Shown here: one piece after another, positions 25,150-36,128 of the stretch
Position numbering within the stretch: the stretch's first letter is position 1
Layout: each line of letters begins with the position of its first letter
Assembly: GCA_026416455.1 (NCBI GenBank)
Contig: JAOAFE010000013.1
Location: 1 to 56,125, forward strand
Direction: 5' to 3'
Source of the DNA: Syntrophales bacterium
Lineage (GTDB): Bacteria; Desulfobacterota; Syntrophia; Syntrophales; UBA8958
Length of the DNA: 56,125 nt
Notes under the pieces: generated by a model
Told to the model about the DNA's origin: nothing
Seen by the model: only the letters and a program-made list of their open reading frames with translations
The model's database searches: none
Position numbers and translations under genes: made by a program

Positions 25150-26301
25150 ATGGCGGAGCCTCTTATCGAGTTTAAGAACGTGACCAAAAGATTCGGTCAA
25201 AAAACCGTCCTCGATGGCGTGAATTTAAAAATTTACGAAGGAGAAGTAACGACCATAATCGGTTTGAGCGGTGCGGGAAAAAGTGTTCTCCTTAAACACA
25301 TCATAGGTCTCCTTAAGCCCGATGGTGGAGAGATTCTCTTTCGGGGCAAACCCCTAGCAGAGATGAGCCGGGTCGAAAAAATAGAGAATTTTAAGCAAAT
25401 AAGCTATATGTTCCAAAACAATGCATTATTTGACTCCCTGACTGTTTATGAAAACGTGGCCCTCCCCTTAGTAGAAACTTCAAATATGGATCGGAAAGAG
25501 ATCCATCGCCGAGTAATGGAAAGAATCGAGCAAATGGAGCTCACCGAGGCCGTAGATAAATATCCATCTGAATTATCGGGGGGGATGCAAAAGCGAGCCG
25601 CTTTAGCCCGGGCCCTGGTAACCAACCCGCATATCGTCCTCTTTGATGAACCTACCTCGGGTCAGGACCCGGTCCGGAAATATGGTATCCTCACCATGAT
25701 TGCCCAATATCAAAAAAGGTTCGGCTTTACCGCCATATTGGTAAGCCACGAAATACCAGATGTATACTTTATCTCCAATCGCATCTTGGCCCTGTATCAA
25801 GGACGGATCGTCTTCCAGGGCACCCCAGAAGAATTAGAACACTTCGATCACCCCTTTCAGGACGAAGTGATCAAGAGCTTGGAAGAACTGGAGCAAGAGC
25901 TGACAGGCGTGTATTCTAGACGATTATTCAAAGTTCAAAACCGCCATCAACTGATGAGGAAGCTGGGAGATGAACATTTCTGTCTGTTTCTTTTCACAGT
26001 CGAACCACCAGAATGCCAGTTGGTTCATGAGATCGGCTTCGAATTAGCCCGCATTTTAAATTCCCGGGGAGGATTTACCGTTCGAAACAGTATGAATGAA
26101 TTCATTGCCGTCCTTCCTTACACCACTTTGAGTGAGGGAGCAGATATGATAAAAAATTTAACTAATGACCGTTGGCGCGACTTACACCTCCCTTCTGGCA
26201 CGGTGATAAGAGTTGGGAGTACAATCGGGCATCCCACTGATGAGATAAATAGCTTGATAGCCAAGACGAGACAGGGAGAGAAAGAAATTGTGCGATTTTG
26301 A
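25150..26301 (+). CDS. mlaF: Mla ATPase with C-terminal degenerate GGDEF-like domain
   Basis: Residues 1-245 form a normal MlaF ATPase that powers lipid transport: Walker A GLSGAGKS (38-45), signature ELSGGMQKR, and Walker B IVLFDEPTSGQDP. The protein is 383 residues long; MlaF is usually about 270. The extra part (about 250-383) follows the layout of a GGDEF domain: VQNRHQLMRKL (like LxNR), a hydrophobic strand LFLFTV, a helix HEIGFELARIL, then VRNSMNEFIAVLPYT where active enzymes have RxGGDEFxxLLP. VIRVGSTIG follows (like VTxSxG), then a final helix with AKTRQGEKEI. The GGDEF residues are lost (SMNEF), so cyclase activity is unlikely; binding of a nucleotide or protein regulation is possible. 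This domain call is my reading by eye. Confidence 0.9.
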   Translation: MAEPLIEFKNVTKRFGQKTVLDGVNLKIYEGEVTTIIGLSGAGKSVLLKHIIGLLKPDGGEILFRGKPLAEMSRVEKIENFKQISYMFQNNALFDSLTVYENVALPLVETSNMDRKEIHRRVMERIEQMELTEAVDKYPSELSGGMQKRAALARALVTNPHIVLFDEPTSGQDPVRKYGILTMIAQYQKRFGFTAILVSHEIPDVYFISNRILALYQGRIVFQGTPEELEHFDHPFQDEVIKSLEELEQELTGVYSRRLFKVQNRHQLMRKLGDEHFCLFLFTVEPPECQLVHEIGFELARILNSRGGFTVRNSMNEFIAVLPYTTLSEGADMIKNLTNDRWRDLHLPSGTVIRVGSTIGHPTDEINSLIAKTRQGEKEIVRF

Positions 26302-26316
26302 CCGTATGGAGGTCTT

Positions 26317-26790
26317 ATGAACAAATATAAAATGGAAGTTGTCGTCGGCATCTTTGTTATATTCGGTCTCGTCTGCGTGGGTTATATGACCGTAAAATTA
26401 GGTCATGTTTCACTTTTTGGCGATGATACCTACGCCCTCACGGCCCGGTTTACTTCTGTGACGGGGCTGAGAACGGGAAGCCCCGTTTACATCTGGGGCA
26501 TTGAAGTAGGGAGAGTAGAAAATATAAGTATGGATCAAAGGGAACAGAAGGCGGTTGTCGAAATAAGGATCAAGAAGGGGGTCGTAATCTACGACGATGC
26601 GATTGCTTCGATAAAAACCGAAGGGCTGATAGGAGACAAATACCTGAATATCGATCCGGGTGGAAGCGGTGAGCCCCTCACCAATGGAGGCGTAATCGCC
26701 GATACGCAACCAGCCGTTGAAGTAGTTGACCTAATAGGTAAGTATGTATTCGGGGATATAAAGACATCAAAGGAGAAGAAGGGCGAATGA
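26317..26790 (+). CDS. mlaD: Mla substrate-binding MCE protein
   Basis: This is a 157-residue single-MCE-domain protein anchored by one N-terminal TM helix (residues about 7-28). The MCE core carries the family features YALTARFTSVTGLRTGSPV, GIEVGRVENI and SIKTEGLIGDKYLNI. MlaD forms a hexameric ring on the MlaEF complex and passes lipid to MlaC. Its length matches short MlaD proteins. It begins 15 bases after mlaF and overlaps mlaC by 4 bases, so translation is probably coupled. Confidence 0.94.
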   Translation: MNKYKMEVVVGIFVIFGLVCVGYMTVKLGHVSLFGDDTYALTARFTSVTGLRTGSPVYIWGIEVGRVENISMDQREQKAVVEIRIKKGVVIYDDAIASIKTEGLIGDKYLNIDPGGSGEPLTNGGVIADTQPAVEVVDLIGKYVFGDIKTSKEKKGE

Positions 26791-27386
26791 GAAGGAAGTG
26801 GGTTTTAATCTTCTGTGTTTTCACGTTCTTTTTTCCGGAATGGGCGACGGCCACGAGCGCTCTGGAAACCGTGCGGGTGAACGTAAACAAAGTATTGGAA
26901 ATACTAAGAGATCCGACCCGCAAATCACAGTTTGCAAAAGAAATTAAAGAGGATCGCATTCGACCCGTTTTTAAAGAAATGTTCGACGACGTAGAGTTGT
27001 CGAAGAGGACTTTAGGACGCAACTGGACGTCCTTGAATTCAGCCCAGCAAGAGGAATTCGTGACTCTTTTTCGAAGAATTTTGGAAAACGCTTACGCCGA
27101 CAAAATACTTTCTTATACGAACGAGCAGGTCGTCTTCGATCGAGAGGTGACGATCGCACCCAACCGGGCGGAAGTTTATACGCGGGTAATCACCTCTTCC
27201 AAACAGATACCTGTCGTCTACAGAGTAATATTTAAAGATGGTACCTGGAAGGTATATGATGTCGTAATAGAAAACGTAAGTCTCGTCCAGAATTATCGCA
27301 GTCAATTTAACGACATCCTCTCTAAGGAGACGCCGGAAAAACTTCTAGAAACTATGAGGAAGAAATTGCAGGAGAAGAAAGCGTAA
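26787..27386 (+). CDS. mlaC: Mla periplasmic lipid carrier
   Basis: MlaC is the soluble periplasmic shuttle carrying phospholipid between MlaA and MlaD. The 199-residue precursor has a Sec signal peptide (about 1-23, FFFPEWATAT). The MlaC/Ttg2D fold follows, with DVELSKRTLGRNW, FVTLFRRILENAYADKI, VYRVIFKDGTWKVYDVVIENVS and NYRSQF. ATG overlaps the mlaD stop. Length and motifs are typical. Confidence 0.93.
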   Translation: MRRKWVLIFCVFTFFFPEWATATSALETVRVNVNKVLEILRDPTRKSQFAKEIKEDRIRPVFKEMFDDVELSKRTLGRNWTSLNSAQQEEFVTLFRRILENAYADKILSYTNEQVVFDREVTIAPNRAEVYTRVITSSKQIPVVYRVIFKDGTWKVYDVVIENVSLVQNYRSQFNDILSKETPEKLLETMRKKLQEKKA

Positions 27387-28199
27387 ATGAGGAAAAGTGT
27401 ACATACCCTCATTTTCATTCTTACGGCCTGGACCTTAAGTGTGGGAATCCTGGCTCCTGCTTACGGTTCTTCCGAGATGCCATCGCCAGAAAAAGACATC
27501 AAGGTGAATGAGACAGTTGACGAATACGGAGATGAAGAACCCATAACCATCTACGACCCGTTGGAACCTTTCAACCGCGTAATGTTCGAATTTAATGATA
27601 AACTTTACTTTTGGGTGGTGAAACCTGTTGCCCAAGGCTATGGAGAGGTCATGCCGGAGCCGGTAAGAGCAGGGGTCAATCGCTTCTTTCATAACCTCAG
27701 TTTTCCCGTAAGATTTATCAACTGTCTTTTGCAGGCAAATTTCAAAGGGGCTCTGACCGAACTGGGGCGTTTTTCTATTAATACCATTTGGGGCATAGGC
27801 GGGATTCTGGATCCGGCAGGCAATGAAGACATCAATCTAACCCCGTACGAAGAAGATTTCGGTCGTACTTTAGCCTCATACGGAATCGGTCACGGCTTCT
27901 TTATCATGTGGCCTATCTTTGGCCCCTCAAGCTTGAGAGACACCTTCGGCTCCCTAGGCGACCACTTTCTTCAGCCTGTAAGCTACATCAGACCGTGGTA
28001 TACAGAAACGGCCATTAAGGGATACGATAAAATAAACGACGCCTCCTTAAGAATAGGAGATTACGAATCTCTCAAGGAAGCGGCCATAGATGCTTATGTA
28101 GCTGTACGCAACGCTTACATACAACATCGAGAAAAAAGAGGAGGCCGAACAGGATTCATTGCGCCACCGACGAAGCAGAAGAGGGAAAGTGATAAATGA
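27387..28199 (+). CDS. mlaA: Mla outer-membrane component, no lipobox
   Basis: The 270-residue VacJ/MlaA homologue has the family signatures DPLEPFNRVMFEFNDKLYFWV, RFSINTIWGIGGILDPAG, EDFGRTLASYGIGHG and PIFGPSSLRDTFG. MlaA removes phospholipids from the outer leaflet of the outer membrane. E. coli MlaA is a lipoprotein, but the leader here (about 1-27, ending APAYGSSE) has no Cys and so no lipobox. It should be cut by signal peptidase I and held by its helical ring alone. The gene starts directly at the mlaC stop and overlaps the next gene by 4 bases. Confidence 0.93.
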   Translation: MRKSVHTLIFILTAWTLSVGILAPAYGSSEMPSPEKDIKVNETVDEYGDEEPITIYDPLEPFNRVMFEFNDKLYFWVVKPVAQGYGEVMPEPVRAGVNRFFHNLSFPVRFINCLLQANFKGALTELGRFSINTIWGIGGILDPAGNEDINLTPYEEDFGRTLASYGIGHGFFIMWPIFGPSSLRDTFGSLGDHFLQPVSYIRPWYTETAIKGYDKINDASLRIGDYESLKEAAIDAYVAVRNAYIQHREKRGGRTGFIAPPTKQKRESDK

Positions 28200-28960
28200 A
28201 AAAAATTATCTTATGGGCCCTTCTCATTCTCATCCCTTTCGTGGCCGCTGAAAACCTTTGCGCCCAAGGCATGCTTGGCCGTCCCCAAGGTTATTCTCGA
28301 GACGGGAAGGGATTATACACGGCAGCGGGTTTTCTATCTATAAGACACATTTTGGACGGTGACCGACCATATTTAATCACGGGGGAAATAATATATTCGG
28401 AGGCCGGTTACGGCATGTCCGCGGGCTTCGAAATTTATGGTCGTATCGGATTTGGCAAGAAAGTGATCTCCGGTCCCCTCGGCCCGGCAGATTACCTAAT
28501 TTCTTCTACGGACCTAAGGGGAGATGACCGCATCCTCACGGCAGCCGGACTGAGGTGGTCGCACCCAATCAATCCTTCTTTAAGAGTGGGATTAAGTCTT
28601 CAAGGAAGTTACTATCTAAACGACGGCACAGATGAGGTTTTAGGTGTGAGGAAGGACTTTAAACGAACTCTATATGAAATGAAAATAAAAAGGGAATGGT
28701 CCATAGAAGGTGGGATGGGAATACAGATTGATTTGCCTAAGGGGCTCAAAGCTTATGCCGGTCCTTATGTCAACTACGGCGAGGGAAAAATAACCAGTCA
28801 ACCTCCGATATATGGACTGAAAGAGAAAATAAAGTCCCATCACTTAATCGGGGCTTATGGAGGGTTTACGTTGCCGCTCGTAAAAAGATTCGCCCTTACG
28901 AGCGAGGGATGGTACACGGACACTTTTTCTTGGAGTTGCATGATCACGTATACCTATTGA
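28196..28960 (+). CDS. predicted outer-membrane beta-barrel protein of the mla operon
   Basis: This 254-residue protein of no named family has a clear signal peptide (about 1-24, NLCAQG). Alternating amphipathic strands rich in Gly and Tyr follow (TAAGLRWSHPINPSLRVGLSLQ and AYGGFTLPLVKRFALTSEGWY are examples in which every second residue is hydrophobic). The C terminus is MITYTY, a typical aromatic barrel ending recognised by the BAM machinery. It is coupled to mlaA by a 4-base overlap and could be its outer-membrane partner, in place of the porins used by E. coli MlaA. That role is inference. Confidence 0.72.
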   Translation: MKKIILWALLILIPFVAAENLCAQGMLGRPQGYSRDGKGLYTAAGFLSIRHILDGDRPYLITGEIIYSEAGYGMSAGFEIYGRIGFGKKVISGPLGPADYLISSTDLRGDDRILTAAGLRWSHPINPSLRVGLSLQGSYYLNDGTDEVLGVRKDFKRTLYEMKIKREWSIEGGMGIQIDLPKGLKAYAGPYVNYGEGKITSQPPIYGLKEKIKSHHLIGAYGGFTLPLVKRFALTSEGWYTDTFSWSCMITYTY

Positions 28961-28973
28961 ATGGATCTTAACC

Positions 28974-31052
28974 ATGGGAAGGCTAGAGGATAATGTATTG
29001 GCCCTTCTTGAAGGGTGTATCAATGGTTCTCCCATTCCTGCCTTCGTTATCGGTCGTGACCATCGGATCCTTTACTGGAATAAGGCCCTAGAAGAGTTAT
29101 CCCAGATAAAAGCAAAAGATGTAATAGGTACAGACCAGCAGTGGCGAGCTTTTTACGCCCATAAAAGACCTTGTCTGGCCGATCTTCTCGTGAGCGGGGC
29201 CTTAGATGAAATACCTCTTTGGTATCTTAACAAATATGCCAAATCCTCTCTCATTGAAGAAGCTTATGAAGCTACGGATTTTTTCCCAGAATTGGGAACA
29301 TCGGGACGTTACTTGCGATTCACCGCGGCTGTAATCCGGGATGCCCGCGGCGAGGTAATGGGTGCCATAGAAACATTGGAAGATATTACGGAACGGGTAA
29401 AGGCAGAAGAAGCGTTGAAGGCAGCTTACAATGAATTAGAATACCGAGTTGAGGAAAGAACCAAAGAGCTCGCTTTATCGCATGCCCAGCTGGAACAGAC
29501 GACAGAACAGCTAACCCTTATCCTTGACTCCTTACCCATCGTCACCTATATCCGCCAAGCCAGCGGTGATTTGCATTTTCATTATCTCAGTAACTCCGTA
29601 GAAGAAATAACCGGGCTTTCCCCCCATCTCTTTCTAGAGAATGCCCATTTCTGGGCGAGTCGGCTTCACCCCGAAGACCGACCATTGATCCTGAGAAAAA
29701 TTAGAAAAGAACAAGGCGCCAAGGTCTATAAGGCAACATACCGTTTTTTGGCGGCCGATGAATCTTACCGATGGTTTGCAGACTATCGGCGATTAATCCG
29801 TCTTCCAAATAAAAAAGAAAGGCATATAGTTGGTATCTGGCAGGATGTATCGGAAGAAGTACGTCTGCGTAAGGAAAGGGACCTTCGACTGCAGGAAATG
29901 ATTCAAACCCAGAAGCTTTCAGCTTTAGGGGAAGTTGTGGCAGGAGTGGCCCATGAAATAAACAACCCCATTAGTTTCATCTCCTACAATATCCCCCTCA
30001 TGGAAGACATCTGGAAAATGGTTGAAGATGTTCTGTCCGACCTCGAAGCTGAACCATCTGTCTGGACACAGAGAGGTTACACTCGCCAGGATATTTTTCG
30101 TAACATGAGAGAAATCATCGAAGCCTTCAAGATCTCATCGAGCCGGATCAGCCGAGTAATATCTGGTTTAAAAGAGTTCGCCCGGGTGGAGGAAGTGGGA
30201 AAGAGGGATATCCTATCCATTAATGATATTATCCAAGCCGCCCTCATTATCGTGGGTCCTCAGTTAAAGAAAAATATTGTGGCCTTAGAAACTCACATCC
30301 CTACCGATTTACCTCCCATCAAGGGTCACCTTCAGCGACTCGAACAGGTAATAACTAATCTCGTAATCAACGCCCAGCAGTCAATTCCGATAGAGAAAAA
30401 AGGACACATTATTATAAGGGCCCGCTATATAAGCAGAATTGAGGCGGTAGCTATTTCAGTCGAAGACAATGGGCGAGGCATGACCAGAGAAATTATGGAG
30501 AATCTTTTTCATCCCTTCTTTACCACTCGTCGGGATACTGGCGGAACGGGGCTGGGTTTATCCATCTCTTACGGAATTGTCAAAGAGCATGGGGGAACAA
30601 TCGGTGTCCTCTCCCAGCCGGGAGTAGGATCGAGATTTACCGTTTTTCTTCCTATTGAACCAAAAAAAGAACTCCGATTGTTCCCAGCTCTGTTGTGTCT
30701 CGATCCGGATATAAAGTTCGTACGGGAATTGACAAACAACTTACCACATGTCCTATCCCCCGATTTCCCGGCTCCTCTCAAAGAGGACGATGTAATCTCA
30801 TATCTGCTGGATTATCCTGAAATAGATATCATCCTCTCAGAAATAGCTTTACCGGGTATATCGGGATGGGAACTCCTTCGAGCCGTCAAAGCGCGTTTCC
30901 CTCTCCTAAACGTGATCCTCTACTCGGCCGATTCTGCCCTTTTAGATCCTCCCCATGATGTCATCGGGGATGCGAGGTGTTTGTTGAAGAAACCCTTTTC
31001 CATGGAACGGCTTCTCCTCGTTCTCACTGAAATTGGGAGACAGAGATTATGA
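28974..31052 (+). CDS. PAS-PAS hybrid sensor histidine kinase with Glu in its receiver
   Basis: This 692-residue soluble kinase has no TM helix. Domains in order: PAS (about 18-140, with RPCLADL at 65-71), coiled coil (145-180), PAS with PAC-like ending (about 185-295), HisKA with phospho-accepting His327 in GVAHEINNP, and HATPase (N box INLVINAQQS-like NLVINAQQS, DNGRGM, FFTTRRDTGGTGLGLSI). A C-terminal receiver domain spans about 570-692. In the receiver the phosphorylatable Asp is Glu623 (SEIALPG), while the Lys (LLKKPFS) is kept, so it may be locked in an active-like state. It follows the barrel gene by 13 bases and overlaps the response regulator by 4, so it belongs to the mla operon. 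Confidence 0.92.
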   Translation: MGRLEDNVLALLEGCINGSPIPAFVIGRDHRILYWNKALEELSQIKAKDVIGTDQQWRAFYAHKRPCLADLLVSGALDEIPLWYLNKYAKSSLIEEAYEATDFFPELGTSGRYLRFTAAVIRDARGEVMGAIETLEDITERVKAEEALKAAYNELEYRVEERTKELALSHAQLEQTTEQLTLILDSLPIVTYIRQASGDLHFHYLSNSVEEITGLSPHLFLENAHFWASRLHPEDRPLILRKIRKEQGAKVYKATYRFLAADESYRWFADYRRLIRLPNKKERHIVGIWQDVSEEVRLRKERDLRLQEMIQTQKLSALGEVVAGVAHEINNPISFISYNIPLMEDIWKMVEDVLSDLEAEPSVWTQRGYTRQDIFRNMREIIEAFKISSSRISRVISGLKEFARVEEVGKRDILSINDIIQAALIIVGPQLKKNIVALETHIPTDLPPIKGHLQRLEQVITNLVINAQQSIPIEKKGHIIIRARYISRIEAVAISVEDNGRGMTREIMENLFHPFFTTRRDTGGTGLGLSISYGIVKEHGGTIGVLSQPGVGSRFTVFLPIEPKKELRLFPALLCLDPDIKFVRELTNNLPHVLSPDFPAPLKEDDVISYLLDYPEIDIILSEIALPGISGWELLRAVKARFPLLNVILYSADSALLDPPHDVIGDARCLLKKPFSMERLLLVLTEIGRQRL

Positions 31053-32416
31053 AGATCATCATCGTTGATGATGAAGAAATAGCTCTTACATCGCTCAAAA
31101 GAATACTGGAATGGAGGGGATACAAGAACGTAGATATCTGCGACAATGGTAGAGATGCCATTCGCCTGATCCGGGAAAAGGATTACGACATCGTCCTCCT
31201 CGATTTGGTGATGCCAGAAGTGGATGGACTCCAAGTACTTCAAGCAACCAAACCATACAAGCCTTATACGGAGTTTATCGTTGTTACCGCCCTTGATGAC
31301 ATACCCACGACCGTCTCTGCGGTGCGTTTAGGGGCTTATGACTATCTCGTAAAGCCGGTAGACAACGATATCCTATTTTTAACGATTGAGAGGGCTTATG
31401 AGAGGAAGGGACTGGTTAGAAGTCTCACGGGTATGTCTCAAGATGGCTCAGAGGAAATTCCTCAAGCATTTTCCGATTTTATAACAAAAAATTCAGGAGT
31501 TAAGGCCATCCTTTCTTTCGCCGCAACCATGGCCCGCAGTGGAAACCCGATCCTCATCACGGGCGAATCGGGAACGGGCAAAGAACTCTTGGCGCGGGGC
31601 ATACATCGCCTAGGACCCCACCCGGAAGGTCCTTTCATCGCCGTCAATGTCTCCGCCATTCCAACGACCATGTTCGAAACCCAGTTTTTTGGCCATGTCC
31701 GGGGTGCCTTTACAGGGGCGGAATCAAGTTTTAAAGGCTTCTTTGAACAGGCTCACGGAGGGACACTATTTCTTGATGAAATAGGAGAACTCCCTTATAG
31801 CCTGCAGGCAAAACTACTGCGCGTCTTGGAAGACAAGGTCGTAACCCCTCTGGGGAGCACCAAATCGGTTCACGTGGATGTAAGGATCATTTCTGCCACC
31901 AACATGGATATCGATCTCGCCTGTCGTGAGGGGCGCTTCCGTCTCGATTTACTTTTCCGTCTCAAATCGACCCATATTCACCTTCCTCCTCTAAGAGAAA
32001 GGGAAGGAGATATACCCATCCTGGCTCAATTCTTTTTGGAAAAGGCAAATAAAAAGTACGGGAAGAAAATCGTAGGTTTTTCTCCCGATGCCATCGATGT
32101 TCTTATTCATGGAGAGTACCCTGGCAACGTGCGTGAACTGGCCCAGATCATTGATAATGCCGTTCTGATGGCAGAAACGTCCCTCATCATGCCCCATCAC
32201 CTGGGAAACAAAATGACCAGACCATCCATCTATAGGCGCCGCCTCTGTAGCCTGAAGGAAAATGAAGAAACACATGTGGCTTACGTACTCCTTAATACCG
32301 GCGGAAATAGAAAACAGGCAGCAAATATTCTAGGAATAACGGTGCGTCAGTTGCAACGCAAAATTAGCCAAATGAGATCCGATCCCTTCTGGAGCCATCT
32401 CCTTGATGACATTTAA
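31049..32416 (+). CDS. NtrC-family sigma54-dependent response regulator
   Basis: The 455-residue activator has three parts. The receiver domain is residues 1-118, with Asp52 in LLDLVMPEVDG and Lys in YLVKPVD. The AAA+ domain is about 143-380: Walker A GESGTGKE (172-179), the sigma54-contacting GAFTGA (219-224), GGTLFLDEIGELP and the arginine-containing FRLDLLFRL. The Fis-type helix-turn-helix is at about 415-445 (RKQAANILGITVRQLQRKI). It is partner to the kinase it overlaps. A -24/-12 promoter lies 171 bases beyond its stop, in front of the RsbRD_N genes and the N-ATPase operon; that is its most likely target. Confidence 0.95.
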   Translation: MKIIIVDDEEIALTSLKRILEWRGYKNVDICDNGRDAIRLIREKDYDIVLLDLVMPEVDGLQVLQATKPYKPYTEFIVVTALDDIPTTVSAVRLGAYDYLVKPVDNDILFLTIERAYERKGLVRSLTGMSQDGSEEIPQAFSDFITKNSGVKAILSFAATMARSGNPILITGESGTGKELLARGIHRLGPHPEGPFIAVNVSAIPTTMFETQFFGHVRGAFTGAESSFKGFFEQAHGGTLFLDEIGELPYSLQAKLLRVLEDKVVTPLGSTKSVHVDVRIISATNMDIDLACREGRFRLDLLFRLKSTHIHLPPLREREGDIPILAQFFLEKANKKYGKKIVGFSPDAIDVLIHGEYPGNVRELAQIIDNAVLMAETSLIMPHHLGNKMTRPSIYRRRLCSLKENEETHVAYVLLNTGGNRKQAANILGITVRQLQRKISQMRSDPFWSHLLDDI

Positions 32417-32501
32417 GTCCTAATGGAGATGACATTATTGTCGCCCTTTTTAATTATTTAAAACAAAAAAGGATTTTCTCGTCTCCCCTCTGTCTATCCG
32501 C

Positions 32502-32555
32502 TTCAAGATTTGAATTTTTTAACGTTTCCAACGGCCAGAGATAGTATAAGTACTA
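32502..32555. promoter_or_regulatory. candidate upstream activator sites
   Basis: Two short inverted repeats lie upstream of the sigma54 promoter: TTCAA-GAT-TTGAA (32502-32514, centred about 106 bases before the predicted start) and TAGTA-TAAG-TACTA (32542-32555). Positions fit enhancer sites for an NtrC-type activator. They are short and could be chance. The rest of 32417-32654 holds no gene. Confidence 0.35.
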
Positions 32556-32586
32556 GTTTCTATTAATCTTTTTACTAAGCCTTGGG

Positions 32587-32602
32587 TGGCATGCAACTTG
32601 CC
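32587..32602 (+). promoter_or_regulatory. sigma54 (-24/-12) promoter upstream of RsbRD_N genes and N-ATPase
   Basis: TGGCATGCAACTTGCC matches TGGCAC-N5-TTGC with one mismatch and the exact ten-base spacing between GG (32588-32589) and GC (32600-32601). Transcription would begin near 32614, 40 bases before the first start codon at 32655. This rules out the in-frame start at 32586, which lies in the promoter. Confidence 0.78.
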
Positions 32603-32654
32603 AAAAATAGAAATCGGATGGGGGAGCATAAACCAAGGGAAAGGAGGGAAAAAC

Positions 32655-33116
32655 ATGCTTCCGTCTATGAAGTTGGCCGACTTGGCCGAATCCAAAGCCG
32701 AGGAAATCGCCAGGGAATGGGTAGTAAATGTGCAAAAAAATGCCATGACCCCTTATTATCATAACCGTCCACCAGAAAAGCTTATCCCACAAGCAGTTAA
32801 GTTTTATAAGAATTTCCGAAAGATCTTCACAGAACCGAAACCGATCGAAGCAGGTCGGGAGTTCTTTTCCCGTTATGCCGCAGAAAGATACCAAGATGGG
32901 GTGCCCCTACATGAGGCCATATACGCTCTCATCCTCATGCGCCGTCAGTTGTGGCTTTATGCCGAGTTCCAAGCTGTCTTTACGACCGCCATGGAAAAAC
33001 ATCAGGCCGTTGACAGTTTGAACCGTACCATCCTCGTCTTTGACTACGCCATGTATTTCATAACGAAGAAATACTACGAGATGATGCAAGAAGGTTGGAT
33101 GGAAAAAGAGAAATAG
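32655..33116 (+). CDS. RsbRD N-terminal-like domain protein
   Basis: This 153-residue all-helical soluble protein resembles the RsbRD_N domain (a globin-like sensor fold at the N terminus of RsbT co-antagonists), here standing alone. Characteristic stretches are SKAEEIAREWVVNVQ, YRYAAE-like SRYAAERYQDGVPLHEAIYALILMRRQLWLYAEF and a C-terminal NRTILVFDYAMYFI. The start at 32655 follows AAGGAGGG and agrees with the promoter position. It is paralogous to the N-terminal half of the next gene and is the first gene behind the sigma54 promoter. The ligand and partner are unknown. Confidence 0.7.
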   Translation: MLPSMKLADLAESKAEEIAREWVVNVQKNAMTPYYHNRPPEKLIPQAVKFYKNFRKIFTEPKPIEAGREFFSRYAAERYQDGVPLHEAIYALILMRRQLWLYAEFQAVFTTAMEKHQAVDSLNRTILVFDYAMYFITKKYYEMMQEGWMEKEK

Positions 33117-33147
33117 CAGTTGCTTTCCGCGGAGAAAGGAGGCTTTT

Positions 33148-35779
<2,632 letters not shown>

Positions 35780-35780
35780 T

Positions 35781-36128
35781 ATGGAAAAACAAAAAGAAAA
35801 TTCAAAAGCAAGGCAGCGCAAACGGGCCGAGTCTTTCGCCCGCGAAATAGCCAAAAAGGAAAAGATAAAAATACGAGTCCGCCGAGAAGGAGATGAAACG
35901 ATCTGGTTCGGTCTCGGCGTATTCGGCGTCGTCGGATGGTCCGTTGCCATTCCGACTCTCATCGGTGTTGCATTGGGCCTTTGGATCGACAAAACTTGGC
36001 CTTCTCAATACTCATGGACCCTTACCCTACTTATAGGCGGTGTTATGCTCGGTTCTGTGAATGCGTGGTACTGGGTAAAAAAGGCGGGCATCAGAAAGTG
36101 GGAGGAAGAGGAGGACCAAGAGGAATGA
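35781..36128 (+). CDS. atpQ: N-type ATPase accessory protein AtpQ (AtpI-like)
   Basis: This 115-residue AtpI-family membrane protein has a strongly basic N terminus (residues 1-38), two TM helices (about 45-68 and 78-100) and an acidic tail (WEEEEDQEE). GLGVFGVVGWSVAIP and GVALGLWIDKTWP match the AtpI pattern. In F-ATPases AtpI helps assemble the c ring; N-ATPase operons carry this version at this position. It overlaps atpR by 4 bases. Confidence 0.85.
   Translation: MEKQKENSKARQRKRAESFAREIAKKEKIKIRVRREGDETIWFGLGVFGVVGWSVAIPTLIGVALGLWIDKTWPSQYSWTLTLLIGGVMLGSVNAWYWVKKAGIRKWEEEEDQEE

Noticed and set aside
32586-32654. N-terminal extension of the first RsbRD_N gene
   Set aside because: It would begin inside the -24/-12 promoter; the ATG at 32655 has a strong ribosome site.
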